Source: Nostoc sp. 'Lobaria pulmonaria (5183) cyanobiont' (GTDB lineage Bacteria > Cyanobacteriota > Cyanobacteriia > Cyanobacteriales > Nostocaceae). From it: a stretch of 64,000 nucleotides of DNA. How positions within the stretch are numbered: the first letter of the stretch is position 1; the number at the start of each line of letters is the position of its first letter. Below the pieces are notes generated by a model. It was not told the DNA's origin. It saw only the letters and a list, made by a program, of their open reading frames with translations, and did not search any database. The stretch lies in NCBI RefSeq assembly GCF_002949795.1, contig NZ_CP026692.1, positions 6,897,001 to 6,961,000 of the forward strand. The letters are read 5' to 3'. This document shows, one piece after another, positions 1 to 8,189 of this stretch. The position numbers and the translations under genes are program-made.

Positions 1-27
1 GTTATTAGTTACTCTTCCCCAGTCCCC

Positions 28-1716
28 TTATTTGCCAGATTGTACTTTAGTGACTTGATCGGCTGCGATCGCATACCAAATTTGACCGAAAGTCTGTTGA
101 TTCAGTTTCTTACGCTGCTGACCGGGAAACAACCGATCGAATTTTTCATTTGTGTCTTTAGTCAATTGATCGATTGTGTAGTTCTCAAACTGCCGCGACC
201 GCGCTTGTTGTCTCCATGTATCGTAATCTTTTTGACTATAGTTCCCCAATTTCTGACGAGCTGTTGTACTGAGTTTAGCCTGTTCTAGTTTATCCAATAA
301 ATCATCAGCGATACCAGACCATTCATCTCGTAAACCAGCGTCTTCAGGTTTAGATGTCAGGCTACGTCCTTTTAATTCTGGTTTTTTTGTATAAAATAAA
401 TCATCTACTGTGCGAATAAAAAATCCTTCAGTAATTTCTAATTCTTGACGACGACTGATAATTTTCTGTAGGTCGCTATTTCCTTTGTCGCCGGCTGGTT
501 TTCCAGTTGGAAAGTGTGGGATTTGCGGTAACGAAGGTAATGAAATTGATGGGATGGTGATTGAAGTTACGGCCCGAATGGCTGCATTTCCCGCCGCTAA
601 AGTTAATCCAACTAAAGCCGTTCCCCCTAAACTCATCACAAAAGGGCGAATCCAAACAGGGAAAGATGCCGGTTTAGCGATCGCTTGCGTTTGCCTCTGG
701 AATTTACTCACAACAGCACTGGCGCGTTGTCTTCCTGGAGCAACTACCATTGTTTTAATCTTGGTGGTAATATAATTACCTGGAGATTTAGTTGCAGTTG
801 GTGATGGTAAATCTCTGAGAATTTGCTCGGCTCGTTGATAGCGATCGCTCGGTCTATAAGCTAGCATCTTTTTTAACACTGTTTCCAGTTGGGGACTAAC
901 TTGGATTTCTTTTCCCCACCCCCAAATTCCCTGATAGCTGTCGTATAATTTTTGTGGTTCTTCACCTGTAAGCAATACTAATGTTGTCACCGCCAAAGAA
1001 TATAAATCACTACTAAAAAAGGCTTTTCCCTGCCGTAGCTGTTCTTCTGGAGCGTAGCCTTTTTTACCCAGTAAAGTGTTATTTCCAACCAGCTTAGTGC
1101 GCCAAAAGCCCTGAGAAGCTGGCAATTGTTTAACGCCACCAAAATCAATTAGCACTGGCAAATTATCAGAACGCCGCCAGATTAGATTATCGGGAGAGAT
1201 ATCACGGTGAATTACATCTCGTGAGTGGATGTAGGATAACACAGGTAAAATCTGTTGCAGGAGGATGATTACTTCCTCTTCACTAAAGGTTTTTCCTTGA
1301 CTTTTACGCTGTTCTAATAACTGGTAGTAATTGTCACCATCCACATAATCTTGCACTAAAAAGAAAAAATCTTTAGTACCTATCTTCACTTGTAGCGAGG
1401 CGTGAAAACGTGGAATCTGTGGATGCTGGAGTTTTTTCAGGACACTCGCTTCTCTCTCAAATAACTCTTTAGCTTTTTGTAAATCTTGATTTTCTTGTAC
1501 TTGGGGTGCAAATTCCTTCAGCACACAGGTTTGATGGGATTTATTGATATCTTCCGCCAAATAGGTGCGTCCAAAGCCGCCCTGCCCTAGATGACGGATA
1601 ATTTGATAGCGATTATCCACAACCTGTCCCACAGCAAGAGGTAATGGTTCACCACAATGGGTACAAAAGCGGTTACTACCATTATTTGTGTGTTGTTTAC
1701 TGCAATAGAGCTGCAT
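28..1716 (-). CDS. Membrane-anchored Ser/Thr protein kinase with N-terminal zinc ribbon
   Basis: A 562-residue eukaryotic-type kinase. The first 25 residues carry a Cys pattern (C5, C18, C21) like the short zinc ribbons that open many cyanobacterial kinases. The kinase domain spans about 37-310: glycine loop GQGGFG at 44-49, ATP-binding lysine K67 in VLK, catalytic loop HRDISPDN from 170, DFG at 191. The usual HRDxK lysine is serine, a variant I recall from other cyanobacterial kinases, so I do not call it inactive. One hydrophobic segment near 360-380 should anchor it, leaving about 135 charged residues of unknown function (425-562) on the far side. It stands alone and is divergent from the PaaK-like gene. 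Substrates cannot be read from sequence. Confidence 0.93.
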   Translation of the reverse strand: MQLYCSKQHTNNGSNRFCTHCGEPLPLAVGQVVDNRYQIIRHLGQGGFGRTYLAEDINKSHQTCVLKEFAPQVQENQDLQKAKELFEREASVLKKLQHPQIPRFHASLQVKIGTKDFFFLVQDYVDGDNYYQLLEQRKSQGKTFSEEEVIILLQQILPVLSYIHSRDVIHRDISPDNLIWRRSDNLPVLIDFGGVKQLPASQGFWRTKLVGNNTLLGKKGYAPEEQLRQGKAFFSSDLYSLAVTTLVLLTGEEPQKLYDSYQGIWGWGKEIQVSPQLETVLKKMLAYRPSDRYQRAEQILRDLPSPTATKSPGNYITTKIKTMVVAPGRQRASAVVSKFQRQTQAIAKPASFPVWIRPFVMSLGGTALVGLTLAAGNAAIRAVTSITIPSISLPSLPQIPHFPTGKPAGDKGNSDLQKIISRRQELEITEGFFIRTVDDLFYTKKPELKGRSLTSKPEDAGLRDEWSGIADDLLDKLEQAKLSTTARQKLGNYSQKDYDTWRQQARSRQFENYTIDQLTKDTNEKFDRLFPGQQRKKLNQQTFGQIWYAIAADQVTKVQSGK

Positions 1717-1785
1717 GGTGCTGAAGGATAAATTAAGGTTTTATTGAATGACTACAACGCGCATACCCTCATTTTCGGATATTCT

Positions 1786-1813
1786 ACGAATTACGAATTA
1801 CGAATTACGAATT
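1786..1813. repeat. Short tandem heptamer repeat (ACGAATT x4)
   Basis: Four perfect head-to-tail copies of ACGAATT lie between the kinase and the PaaK-like gene. This is the short tandemly repeated type common between genes in Nostoc-group genomes. Similar ATTCGTA-type units occur between dhaL and dhaK near 38320-38350. Confidence 0.85.
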
Positions 1814-1858
1814 ATTTTTAACGGTGTTGATTCTACTTCAGGATAAACAACAAGCGTC

Positions 1859-3373
1859 ATGAACTGCAAATCACGACATCAGCAAGTAATTAAAGCATTT
1901 GAAGACTTTTTGTCTACCCCTCTAGAAACGATACTGCAACGGCATCTCAATACTCAAACTTCGGCAGCTTTGAGTTTATTTCATGATGTGGTGGCGAATG
2001 TACCAGCCTACAAGGCATTTTTAGCAGAAAGGGAAATTAATCCCGCGACTGTTCAAACCTTGGAGGAGTTTCAGAAATTACCAGCGATCGCTAAAGAAAA
2101 TTATATACTGCGTTATCCTCTAGCTGACTTGTGCCGTAACGGACAACTCCAAGAGTGCGACATGATAGCTGCTTCATCAGGTTCCAGTGGTAAACCGACA
2201 TTTTGGCCTCGTTTTTTCACAGATGAACTCCAAATCGCCACACGCTTTGAACAGATTTTTCACGATAGTTTCTATACAGACACCAGACGTACCTTAGCAG
2301 TGATTTGTTTCACTTTAGGCACTTGGGTAGGTGGGATGTTTACCACTAATTGCTGTCGTTATCTTGCTAGCAAAGGTTATCTCATCACTGTAATTACTCC
2401 TGGTAACAACAAAGAAGAAATCTTGCGAGTTGTGCAGGAACTTGGTTCAGGTTTTGAGCAAGTGGTGTTATTGGGATACCCGCCATTTTTAAAAGATGTG
2501 ATTGATACTGGTATCGCTCGTGGTGTGGAGTGGCAGCAATATCAGATTAAATTAGTGATGGCGGGAGAAGTATTTAGTGAAGAATGGCGAAGTTTAGTTG
2601 GCGAAAGAGTTGGTTCGCGAAATCCTTGCTATGATTTTGCATCACTTTACGGCACGGCAGATGCAGGAGTTTTGGGTAATGAAACACCGTTAAGTATCTG
2701 CATTCGCCGTTTTTTGGCAGAAAATCCCGATGCAGCTAGAGCTTTATTTGGAGAATCGCGTTTACCCACACTAGTACAATACGATCCCTTCACTCGCTTT
2801 TTTGAAGTTCAAGATGGCGGATTGCTGTTTTCGGGAGATAACGGTATTCCCTTAGTGCGTTATGACATCTTGGATACTGGCGGGATAATTAGTTATGATG
2901 CTATGCTGCAATTTTTAGCTGAATGGGGATTTAACCCGCTTGAAAATCTCCGTTCTGATACTCAAGAATCACCAAGAGGTATTCATCAGCTACCTTTTGT
3001 TTATGTCTTCGGTCGTTCTAACTTTACAGTTTCTTACTTTGGCGCAAATATCTATCCCGAAAATGTGACGGTGGGATTAGAACAACCAGTAATTCAAGAA
3101 TGGGTGACAGGTAAATTCGTGTTGCAGGTAATAGAAGATGCTGACAAAAACCGATTTTTATCTGTAGTTGTGGAATTAGCAGTAGGGGTAGAGGGTAGTG
3201 AAGATCAAAGACTTGCGATCGCATCTTCTATTCTTTCACAACTGCTACGTCTAAATAGCGAGTTTGCTAATTATGTTCTTCCAGAATATCAAACACCACA
3301 GGTTACATTAGCCCCAATGGGTGATTTTGAATATTTCCCCATTGGGGTAAAACATCGTTATACCCGTCAATAA
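1859..3373 (+). CDS. Phenylacetate-CoA ligase-like (PaaK family) adenylate-forming enzyme
   Basis: A 504-residue protein of the ANL adenylating superfamily, closest in layout to PaaK/coenzyme F390 synthetase. Visible motifs are the phosphate loop SSGSSGKPTFW (about 106-116), the YGTADAG motif that normally contacts adenylate, and GDNGIPLVRYD near the hinge. Family members activate a carboxylate as an acyl-AMP and usually pass it to CoA or a carrier. It is a single gene with no carrier protein, thioesterase or aromatic-degradation genes nearby, so the substrate is unknown. The start ATG at 1859 directly follows an AT-rich leader. It is complete and not visibly damaged. Confidence 0.85.
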   Translation: MNCKSRHQQVIKAFEDFLSTPLETILQRHLNTQTSAALSLFHDVVANVPAYKAFLAEREINPATVQTLEEFQKLPAIAKENYILRYPLADLCRNGQLQECDMIAASSGSSGKPTFWPRFFTDELQIATRFEQIFHDSFYTDTRRTLAVICFTLGTWVGGMFTTNCCRYLASKGYLITVITPGNNKEEILRVVQELGSGFEQVVLLGYPPFLKDVIDTGIARGVEWQQYQIKLVMAGEVFSEEWRSLVGERVGSRNPCYDFASLYGTADAGVLGNETPLSICIRRFLAENPDAARALFGESRLPTLVQYDPFTRFFEVQDGGLLFSGDNGIPLVRYDILDTGGIISYDAMLQFLAEWGFNPLENLRSDTQESPRGIHQLPFVYVFGRSNFTVSYFGANIYPENVTVGLEQPVIQEWVTGKFVLQVIEDADKNRFLSVVVELAVGVEGSEDQRLAIASSILSQLLRLNSEFANYVLPEYQTPQVTLAPMGDFEYFPIGVKHRYTRQ

Positions 3374-3396
3374 AGAATGCGATGATGAATCAGGAA

Positions 3397-3532
3397 GAAG
3401 ACGCGATGAATCAAATACAAGAAGACGCGATGAATCAAATACAAGAAGACGCGATGAATCGAATACAAGAAGACGCGATGAATCAAATACAAGAAGACGC
3501 GATGAATCAAATACAAGAAGACGCGATGAATC
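3397..3532. repeat. 24-bp tandem repeat array beside the RAYT gene
   Basis: Five full copies and one partial copy of a 24-bp unit beginning GAAGACGCGATGAATC. Because 24 is divisible by three, both strands stay open, producing repetitive false ORFs. The last unit runs into the half-palindrome GATGAATCGCGTCTCTAC found elsewhere in the window. The same unit is found inside the adjacent transposase gene. Confidence 0.95.
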
Positions 3533-3538
3533 GCGTCT

Positions 3539-4168
3539 CTACAAGGGGGAATGGGGTGGTTGTTCGCGATCGCGTTCCCAATTGATCGGGTTATTGATAA
3601 TATATTGTCTAATTTGATCGAGGCCGAATTCATTACGAATTATGTTGTCATGAAACCTTTCTTGCCATCCAAAACCTTCATAAATTTGATTAATTTCAAA
3701 TGTACATCTTCCTTTGTACCACCTAACAATTTTAGAAAGGGAATTTTTAGACAACATCGGATTAAATAACCCAGTAACCCCACCCCGTTGATCGTCCCCC
3801 CTTGTAGAGACGCGATTCATCGCGTCTTCTTCCTGTGTTTGATTCATCACGCCTTCTTCTCGTATTTGATTAATAATCAAAATTCCATGAATATGATTAG
3901 GCATGACGCAAAACGAATCTATCTGGCAATTAGAAAAATGATTAGGAATCTCGTACCACAATTTCTGAGCAATTTCTCCAATTGGTGATAACTGCATTTG
4001 ACCCTGCACAACCTCACCAAAAAAGCATTTTTTACCGTCGGTGCAAATAGTAACGAAATATCCAGCATTACTAGCATAACTCCATGCTGGCAACCGGGTT
4101 GAATCAATTCGATATTTACCTTTGTATTTAGGTTTGTTGTTTTCTGGTTGAGGATCGTAATGATTCAT
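3539..4168 (-). CDS. REP-associated tyrosine transposase (RAYT, IS200/IS605-like Y1 family)
   Basis: A 209-residue Y1/HUH protein. The metal-binding HUH motif is in MPNHIHGI (about 88-95), and the C-terminal RAYT signature is WQERFHDNIIRN followed by QYIINNP with the candidate catalytic tyrosine. RAYTs are single-domain nucleases linked to dispersal of palindromic REP elements. Between the HUH half and the tyrosine half, residues of about 100-132 are encoded by copies of the very repeat that surrounds the gene (MNQTQEEDAMNRVSTRG), kept in frame. A perfect 20-bp palindrome sits inside the coding sequence. The 3' end abuts the 24-bp array. The insertion lies in a likely loop, so activity may survive. 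Confidence 0.88.
   Translation of the reverse strand: MNHYDPQPENNKPKYKGKYRIDSTRLPAWSYASNAGYFVTICTDGKKCFFGEVVQGQMQLSPIGEIAQKLWYEIPNHFSNCQIDSFCVMPNHIHGILIINQIREEGVMNQTQEEDAMNRVSTRGDDQRGGVTGLFNPMLSKNSLSKIVRWYKGRCTFEINQIYEGFGWQERFHDNIIRNEFGLDQIRQYIINNPINWERDREQPPHSPL
3808..3827. repeat. REP palindrome inside the RAYT gene
   Basis: Perfect inverted repeat AGACGCGA-TTCA-TCGCGTCT preceded by CTTGTAG. It is the same element as at 4291 and related to those at 52367 and 53181. Confidence 0.85.
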
Positions 4169-4290
4169 GATTACATCTTTGATTGATACAAAAATTTATG
4201 CAATTATTGCCTTGCATTGATGTAATTGCCAACCCAAAAAACTCGGAATTATTCTCACTATGTAAATATGGGATGAATCGTGGGAAAGAA

Positions 4291-4320
4291 AGACGCGATG
4301 AATCGCGTCTCTACAAGGGG
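4291..4320. repeat. REP palindrome with CTACAAGGGG tail
   Basis: AGACGCGATGAATCGCGTCT followed by CTACAAGGGG. Decayed relatives of the same element follow to about 4465 (GATGAATCGAGTCTTTACAAGGG at 4443). The gap 4169-4518 between the RAYT and the HEAT gene consists mainly of these elements and HIP1 sites; I see no gene in it. Confidence 0.8.
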
Positions 4321-4518
4321 CGATCGCAAAAACGATCGCATTCCCATTCTGTTTACAATATTTGTTTTATTAGGGGCGATCGCATTCCCTGGATTGTGGA
4401 AAGATCAGACGCGATAGATTTACGAGACGCTTACGAGATGGGATGAATCGAGTCTTTACAAGGGATTGCTGCTTCTACATTTCGCTTATGTTTTGGCTGG
4501 AGGAAGTATTTTTCTTTG

Positions 4519-5082
4519 CTACTCTCCATCTTTCACTTTCTCTTGTTGATGCCAAGCTTGATAAAAAGCTGGGTAGGACATATTTTGGGCGCAGTCCCAG
4601 ATAACTTCGTAGCAATTATCAAATCGCTTAAAGTCATTTTTGTAAGTTTCAGGTGATAAGTAATCCTTCAACACAGTGACAACACTCGGCATCTGCTCCT
4701 CTAACATAATTTTCCCTAAGCTTTCTGGCACTTGCCATCGGGTAGGATTATCCAGTTGTGGTTTGCCGATTAACTCCACCAAGGCATCGATCGCTTTTTG
4801 GTTGCCTGGGTCAATTTGCCCTAAGCTTTCTGCCACTAGCCATCCGGTATAATCATCCAGTTGTGGATTGCCGATTAACTCCACCAAAGCAGCGATCGCT
4901 TTTTGGTTGCCAGAGCCAATTTGTCCTAAGCTTTCTGCCGCCTGCGATCGGGTAGAATCATCCAGTTGTGGATTGCCGATTAACTCCACCAAGGCATCAA
5001 TCGCTTTTATGCGATTTGTCTGAGACAGTGCTATTATTGCTCCCTCTGCAATTGGCAGGGCTGTTTCATTCGATAAGGTCAT
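4519..5082 (-). CDS. HEAT-repeat protein, probably the C-terminal remnant of a NACHT-HEAT protein
   Basis: A 187-residue protein with three near-identical HEAT units of about 33 residues (core A-L-V-E-L-I-G-N-P-Q-L-D, then AESLGQI), followed by a C-terminal block containing NCYEVIWDCAQNMSYPAFYQAWH. From memory, that block closes long cyanobacterial NACHT/HEAT proteins, so this looks like the tail of a larger STAND-type ATPase that has lost its front. No NTPase motif lies upstream on this strand. Start and stop are clean, so a free-standing short scaffold protein is also possible. The three repeats are nearly identical in DNA, suggesting recent duplication. Confidence 0.65.
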   Translation of the reverse strand: MTLSNETALPIAEGAIIALSQTNRIKAIDALVELIGNPQLDDSTRSQAAESLGQIGSGNQKAIAALVELIGNPQLDDYTGWLVAESLGQIDPGNQKAIDALVELIGKPQLDNPTRWQVPESLGKIMLEEQMPSVVTVLKDYLSPETYKNDFKRFDNCYEVIWDCAQNMSYPAFYQAWHQQEKVKDGE

Positions 5083-5235
5083 GATTTTGTCAAGAGTATG
5101 AGCGATAAATTTAGGGAAATGGGAAAAAGAAAAATTACCAGTTCAACGGATAAATTTAAGTGCAAATGCCATTTCCTTGTCTAATCAAATTTTTTAGTTA
5201 CCTGATTTTTTCCTTGAAACGCTTGTAAACCAGCG

Positions 5236-5298
5236 CCTTTTAGGGGATGAAACAGCCCTGCTTTCTAAGGGGAGGGTTAGGGTGGGGTAAAACCTTGG
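5236..5298. repeat. Dispersed repeat copy (related to 60721-60816 and 61063-61105)
   Basis: Contains TTTTAGGGGATGAAACAGCCCTG, a spacer and AGGGTTAGGGTGGGGTAAAA. The same two blocks occur inverted near 60721-60816, and the first block recurs at about 61067. The copies differ by internal indels. It looks like a decayed non-coding mobile repeat. Confidence 0.7.
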
Positions 5299-5380
5299 TT
5301 AATCACCTATTTCAGACTTGTGTCTACACCGTAGCTTGCTAAGGGTTGGGGTTCTTCAAGTTTAATAAATAATCAAACAG

Positions 5381-5540
5381 ACAAGTCTATTCGTTCAGAA
5401 CACAAGTCCATTCATTCAGAACACAAGTCCATTCGTTCCCAATACAAGTCCATTCGTTCCCAACACAAGTCCATTCGTTCCCAACACAAGTCCATTCGTT
5501 CCCAACACAAGTCCATTCGTTCCCAACACAAGTCCATTCT
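5381..5540. repeat. 21-bp tandem repeat array, seven units plus a partial
   Basis: Seven head-to-tail 21-bp units of the type ACAAGTCCATTCGTTCCCAAC, plus a 13-bp partial unit. The first two units read TTCAGAAC instead of TTCCCAAC. There are no spacers, so it is not CRISPR. It lies 150 bp upstream of the small gene at 5690. The 607-bp gap 5083-5689 otherwise holds only the dispersed repeat at 5236. Confidence 0.95.
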
Positions 5541-5689
5541 TAACCATTTGTTGTGTAGCGTCGTGTAATTACTGAGCTATCAACTAAATCTTATTATAAA
5601 AAATACCCTTTTTTGCAAATTTTACTGAACCACTACATTGCTCCATTGAGACACTCTAGAAAGATAAGTTTAGTAAAAGGAGTGCATTG

Positions 5690-6082
5690 ATGCCACGCAA
5701 AAAAAGAAGTTCTAACGTGCTAGAAAAAACTGAACAGAGAGTAATTGGATTTAAATCAATTGATTCTAGCCTCGACTTTGGTGATTCTATCAGTGTAAAT
5801 CATTTAACCCAGTTAACCGGGCAACTTCGCAACCATATTGACCAATATAATATGATGTTAACTGCCCTTGACACAGCAAAAGCAGAAATAGAAACCCTTG
5901 AAAAGACCATTCGGGAAACTTCAGAACGCTTAGTTAGTGGTGTAGTGTTGAAGTATGGCAAAGACAGCCGGGAATACGAAATGACAGGTGGTGTACGCAA
6001 AAGCGATCGCATTCGTAAAGCCACCATTACCCGGTTAAAATCGACCGCAGACTCAAAAGCGGCTTCTAAACAAACGGCGTAA
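5690..6082 (+). CDS. Conserved-looking small basic protein with a coiled-coil centre, function unknown
   Basis: A 130-residue protein that I do not recognise. It starts with a basic stretch (MPRKKRSS). A central helical segment (about 40-85) with regularly spaced Leu, Ile and Met suggests a coiled coil. It ends in a Lys/Arg/Ser/Thr-rich tail with KSDRIRKATITR. The ATG at 5690 is preferred over the in-frame TTG just before it because AGGAG lies 7 nt upstream. Codon use and HIP1 content resemble neighbouring genes. The basic ends could bind nucleic acid, but that is inference. Confidence 0.75.
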   Translation: MPRKKRSSNVLEKTEQRVIGFKSIDSSLDFGDSISVNHLTQLTGQLRNHIDQYNMMLTALDTAKAEIETLEKTIRETSERLVSGVVLKYGKDSREYEMTGGVRKSDRIRKATITRLKSTADSKAASKQTA

Positions 6083-6127
6083 TAAGCAACAAGTAGGCAT
6101 CATTCACAGTGAATGATGCCCATGCTT

Positions 6128-6157
6128 TGCGTAGGCGTAGCCCGCCGCAGGCATCGC
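6128..6157. repeat. Dispersed GC-rich repeat (GCGTAGGCGTAGCCCGCCGC type)
   Basis: A GC-rich palindrome-like element typical of Nostoc intergenic DNA. Variants occur at about 20540-20568 (same orientation) and 60897-60930 (opposite orientation). Confidence 0.75.
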
Positions 6158-6174
6158 ACCTTAGTAGTTAGGCT

Positions 6175-6759
6175 TTATTCTTCAATCAACTCAAAATCAA
6201 CTCGCTCGTAAATATCACGCAAGGCAATTTGAAAATCGATAGAATCTAAGACTAAAACTGCATCTTTACCTTCATATTCCTTAAAAATCCATTGTCCTTC
6301 TGTTTGCTTTGCAAATTGTTCCACAGCAAAACTATACTGGTCAATCATAATATATTCTTGAAAACCAGGAATTGAACGATAATATTTAAACTTATCTGTT
6401 TTGTCATAATTTTTAGTTGAATTTGATAAGACTTCAACAATTAATAAGGGATTAGTAATAGTTGTTGTACCTGTTCCCTCGTAAATAGGTTTACCTTTGA
6501 TGACTATAATATCAGGATAAGTATAGAGGCGATAACGGGGTATTGATACTTTAACATCAGCCATATATATATCATAAGCTTGACCTTGGACTGTCAGGGG
6601 AAACTTGCGACAAAAATCAAGTGCAATTTTGTTGTGGTTAGTTGTTCCCCCAGTCATGGGTATAATTTCTCCATCCCTGTATTCATTTTTATATTCAGCC
6701 TTCTCTTCTAATTCCAAATATTCTTCAGGGGTGTAGTGCTTTTCTGTTTGTAAAACCAT
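6175..6759 (-). CDS. Uma2 family (DUF820) putative endonuclease
   Basis: A 194-residue PD-(D/E)XK-fold protein of the Uma2 family, hugely expanded in cyanobacteria. Typical features are YTPEEYLELEEKAEYKNEYRDGEIIPM at the N-terminus, VKVSIPRYRLYTYPDIIVIKG with the core aspartate, and PLLIVEVLSNST with the catalytic-type glutamate, followed by YRSIPGFQEYIMID. I chose the ATG at 6759 because GGTGAG lies 9 nt upstream and the longer frame overlaps fni with an atypical sequence. The biological role of Uma2 proteins is unknown; many are linked to mobile DNA. Convergent with the 5690 gene and divergent from fni. Confidence 0.9.
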   Translation of the reverse strand: MVLQTEKHYTPEEYLELEEKAEYKNEYRDGEIIPMTGGTTNHNKIALDFCRKFPLTVQGQAYDIYMADVKVSIPRYRLYTYPDIIVIKGKPIYEGTGTTTITNPLLIVEVLSNSTKNYDKTDKFKYYRSIPGFQEYIMIDQYSFAVEQFAKQTEGQWIFKEYEGKDAVLVLDSIDFQIALRDIYERVDFELIEE

Positions 6760-6912
6760 ATTAATTAACTCACCAAATGGGGGAATGGTTCTGTTATCAA
6801 TAGCGTAACGTACCCGAAAGATAGCGAAAATAAAGATTTTTGTTATACAAATACAGTTGCAGACAATGTAACAATAGCGATCGCAAGCAAATACTTTTAG
6901 CCATACCCACCA

Positions 6913-7962
6913 GTGAACGCCCCTACCACTATCTCTGCACAAACTCAGAATCGCAAAGCCGATCACATTCGCATCTGCTTAGAAGAAGATGTTCAGTGCG
7001 ATCGAATCACCAATGGACTGGAACGTTATCGTTTCACCCATTGTTGCTTACCTGAACTCAACCACAACGATATTGATATCAGTACAACTTTTCTGGGAAA
7101 AAAGCTTGACGCACCCTTGTTAATTTCTTCCATGACTGGCGGAACAGAACAAGCCGCAATCATTAACCAACGTTTGGCCCAAGTCGCACAACACTACAAA
7201 ATTGCAATGGGTGTCGGTTCCCAGCGAGTAGCGGTGGAAAAACCCCAGGTGGCTGATACTTTTGCTGTCCGCAAGTATGCCCCTGACGTTCTACTACTTG
7301 CAAACTTGGGGGCTGTGCAACTTAACTACAAGTACGGCTTAGATGAATGTTTGCGCGTAGTTGATATTTTAGAAGCTGATGCCTTGATTTTACACATTAA
7401 CCCTTTACAAGAGTGCATTCAACCCAAAGGTGATACAAATTTTCGGGGTTTGCTTGACAAGATTTCTATATTATGCTCAAAATTGCCAGTACCAGTGATT
7501 GCGAAGGAAGTTGGTAACGGCATTTCCGCAGCGATCGCCGAGAAACTGATCGCGGCTGGGGTAGCAGCAATTGATGTCGCGGGTGCAGGAGGTACTTCTT
7601 GGGCAAAAGTAGAAAGCGAACGGGCAGAAAATCCCTTGCAGCGTCGCTTAGGGAGGACGTTTGCCGATTGGGGTTTACCGACAGCAGAGTGCATTACAAC
7701 TATTAGAGCGATCGCCAAAGATGTACCCTTAATTGCTTCAGGAGGTTTGCGTCATGGATTGGATGCCGCCACTGCGATCGCCTTGGGAGCAGATATAGCT
7801 GGTTTAGCAATGCCTTTTTTGCAAGCAGCAGCAACATCAGAGACAGCAGTTGCGGAACTGGCTGAGGTATTAATCGCTGAAATCACCACAGTCTTATTTT
7901 GTACAGGCAACACCACCTTGTATCAGTTAAAGCACTCTGGCAGTTTACAGCGCATAGAATAA
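6913..7962 (+). CDS. fni: Type 2 isopentenyl-diphosphate delta-isomerase
   Basis: A 349-residue FMN- and NADPH-dependent isomerase that interconverts IPP and DMAPP, the building blocks for carotenoids, phytol and quinones. Recognisable motifs are RKADHIRICLEEDVQ near the start, ISSMTGGT (FMN contact), MGVGSQRVA, HINPLQE with the conserved active-site Gln, and the glycine-rich DVAGAGGTSWAKVE and ASGGLRHGLD phosphate-binding segments. Length matches the family. The GTG at 6913 gives the expected N-terminus. It is monocistronic; the 227 bp after it carry only short tandem motifs of the GTCATTTGTCATTTGT and GAGTGCTGAGT types. Confidence 0.95.
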   Translation: MNAPTTISAQTQNRKADHIRICLEEDVQCDRITNGLERYRFTHCCLPELNHNDIDISTTFLGKKLDAPLLISSMTGGTEQAAIINQRLAQVAQHYKIAMGVGSQRVAVEKPQVADTFAVRKYAPDVLLLANLGAVQLNYKYGLDECLRVVDILEADALILHINPLQECIQPKGDTNFRGLLDKISILCSKLPVPVIAKEVGNGISAAIAEKLIAAGVAAIDVAGAGGTSWAKVESERAENPLQRRLGRTFADWGLPTAECITTIRAIAKDVPLIASGGLRHGLDAATAIALGADIAGLAMPFLQAAATSETAVAELAEVLIAEITTVLFCTGNTTLYQLKHSGSLQRIE

Positions 7963-8189
7963 GTAAATAGGTCATTAGTCATTTGTCATTTGTCATTTGT
8001 AAATGCCCAATGCCCCTCAAGAGTGCTGAGTAATGAGTGCTGAGTGCTGAGTAGGGAATTTCACTTTTTTACTTAGAACTCGGAACTGGCTCAATGCCCC
8101 GTTGGCACAGCCTCTTGTAGAGAATGAAATAACGGAACTGTTTTGCCCAATGCCCAATGTCCAATTCCCAATAACATAACTAATAACTA

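Noticed and set aside
28..1716. Kinase is a pseudokinase because HRDIS replaces HRDIK
   Set aside because: Catalytic Asp, Asn and DFG are kept, and HRDIS is, to my recollection, frequent in active-looking cyanobacterial kinases; not enough to call it dead.
3397..3532. Possible CRISPR array (24-bp repeats)
   Set aside because: Units are directly joined with no variable spacers, and no cas genes are in the window. It is a simple tandem repeat.
3382..3585. 67-codon protein with repeated MNQIQEDA
   Set aside because: It is the translation of the 24-bp array; the reverse strand is equally open. No ribosome-binding site or independent support.
3539..4168. RAYT inactive because WQERFH has Phe where some relatives have Tyr
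   Set aside because: The E. coli RAYT also has Phe at this place (WQPRFW), so the catalytic Tyr must be in the later QYIINNP-type segment, which is present.
5381..5540. Possible CRISPR array (21-bp repeats)
   Set aside because: No spacers between the units; plain tandem duplication.
6760..6966. Extended N-terminus of the Uma2 protein
   Set aside because: The extension is Cys/Trp-rich, overlaps the fni start, and the internal ATG at 6759 has a good Shine-Dalgarno sequence.
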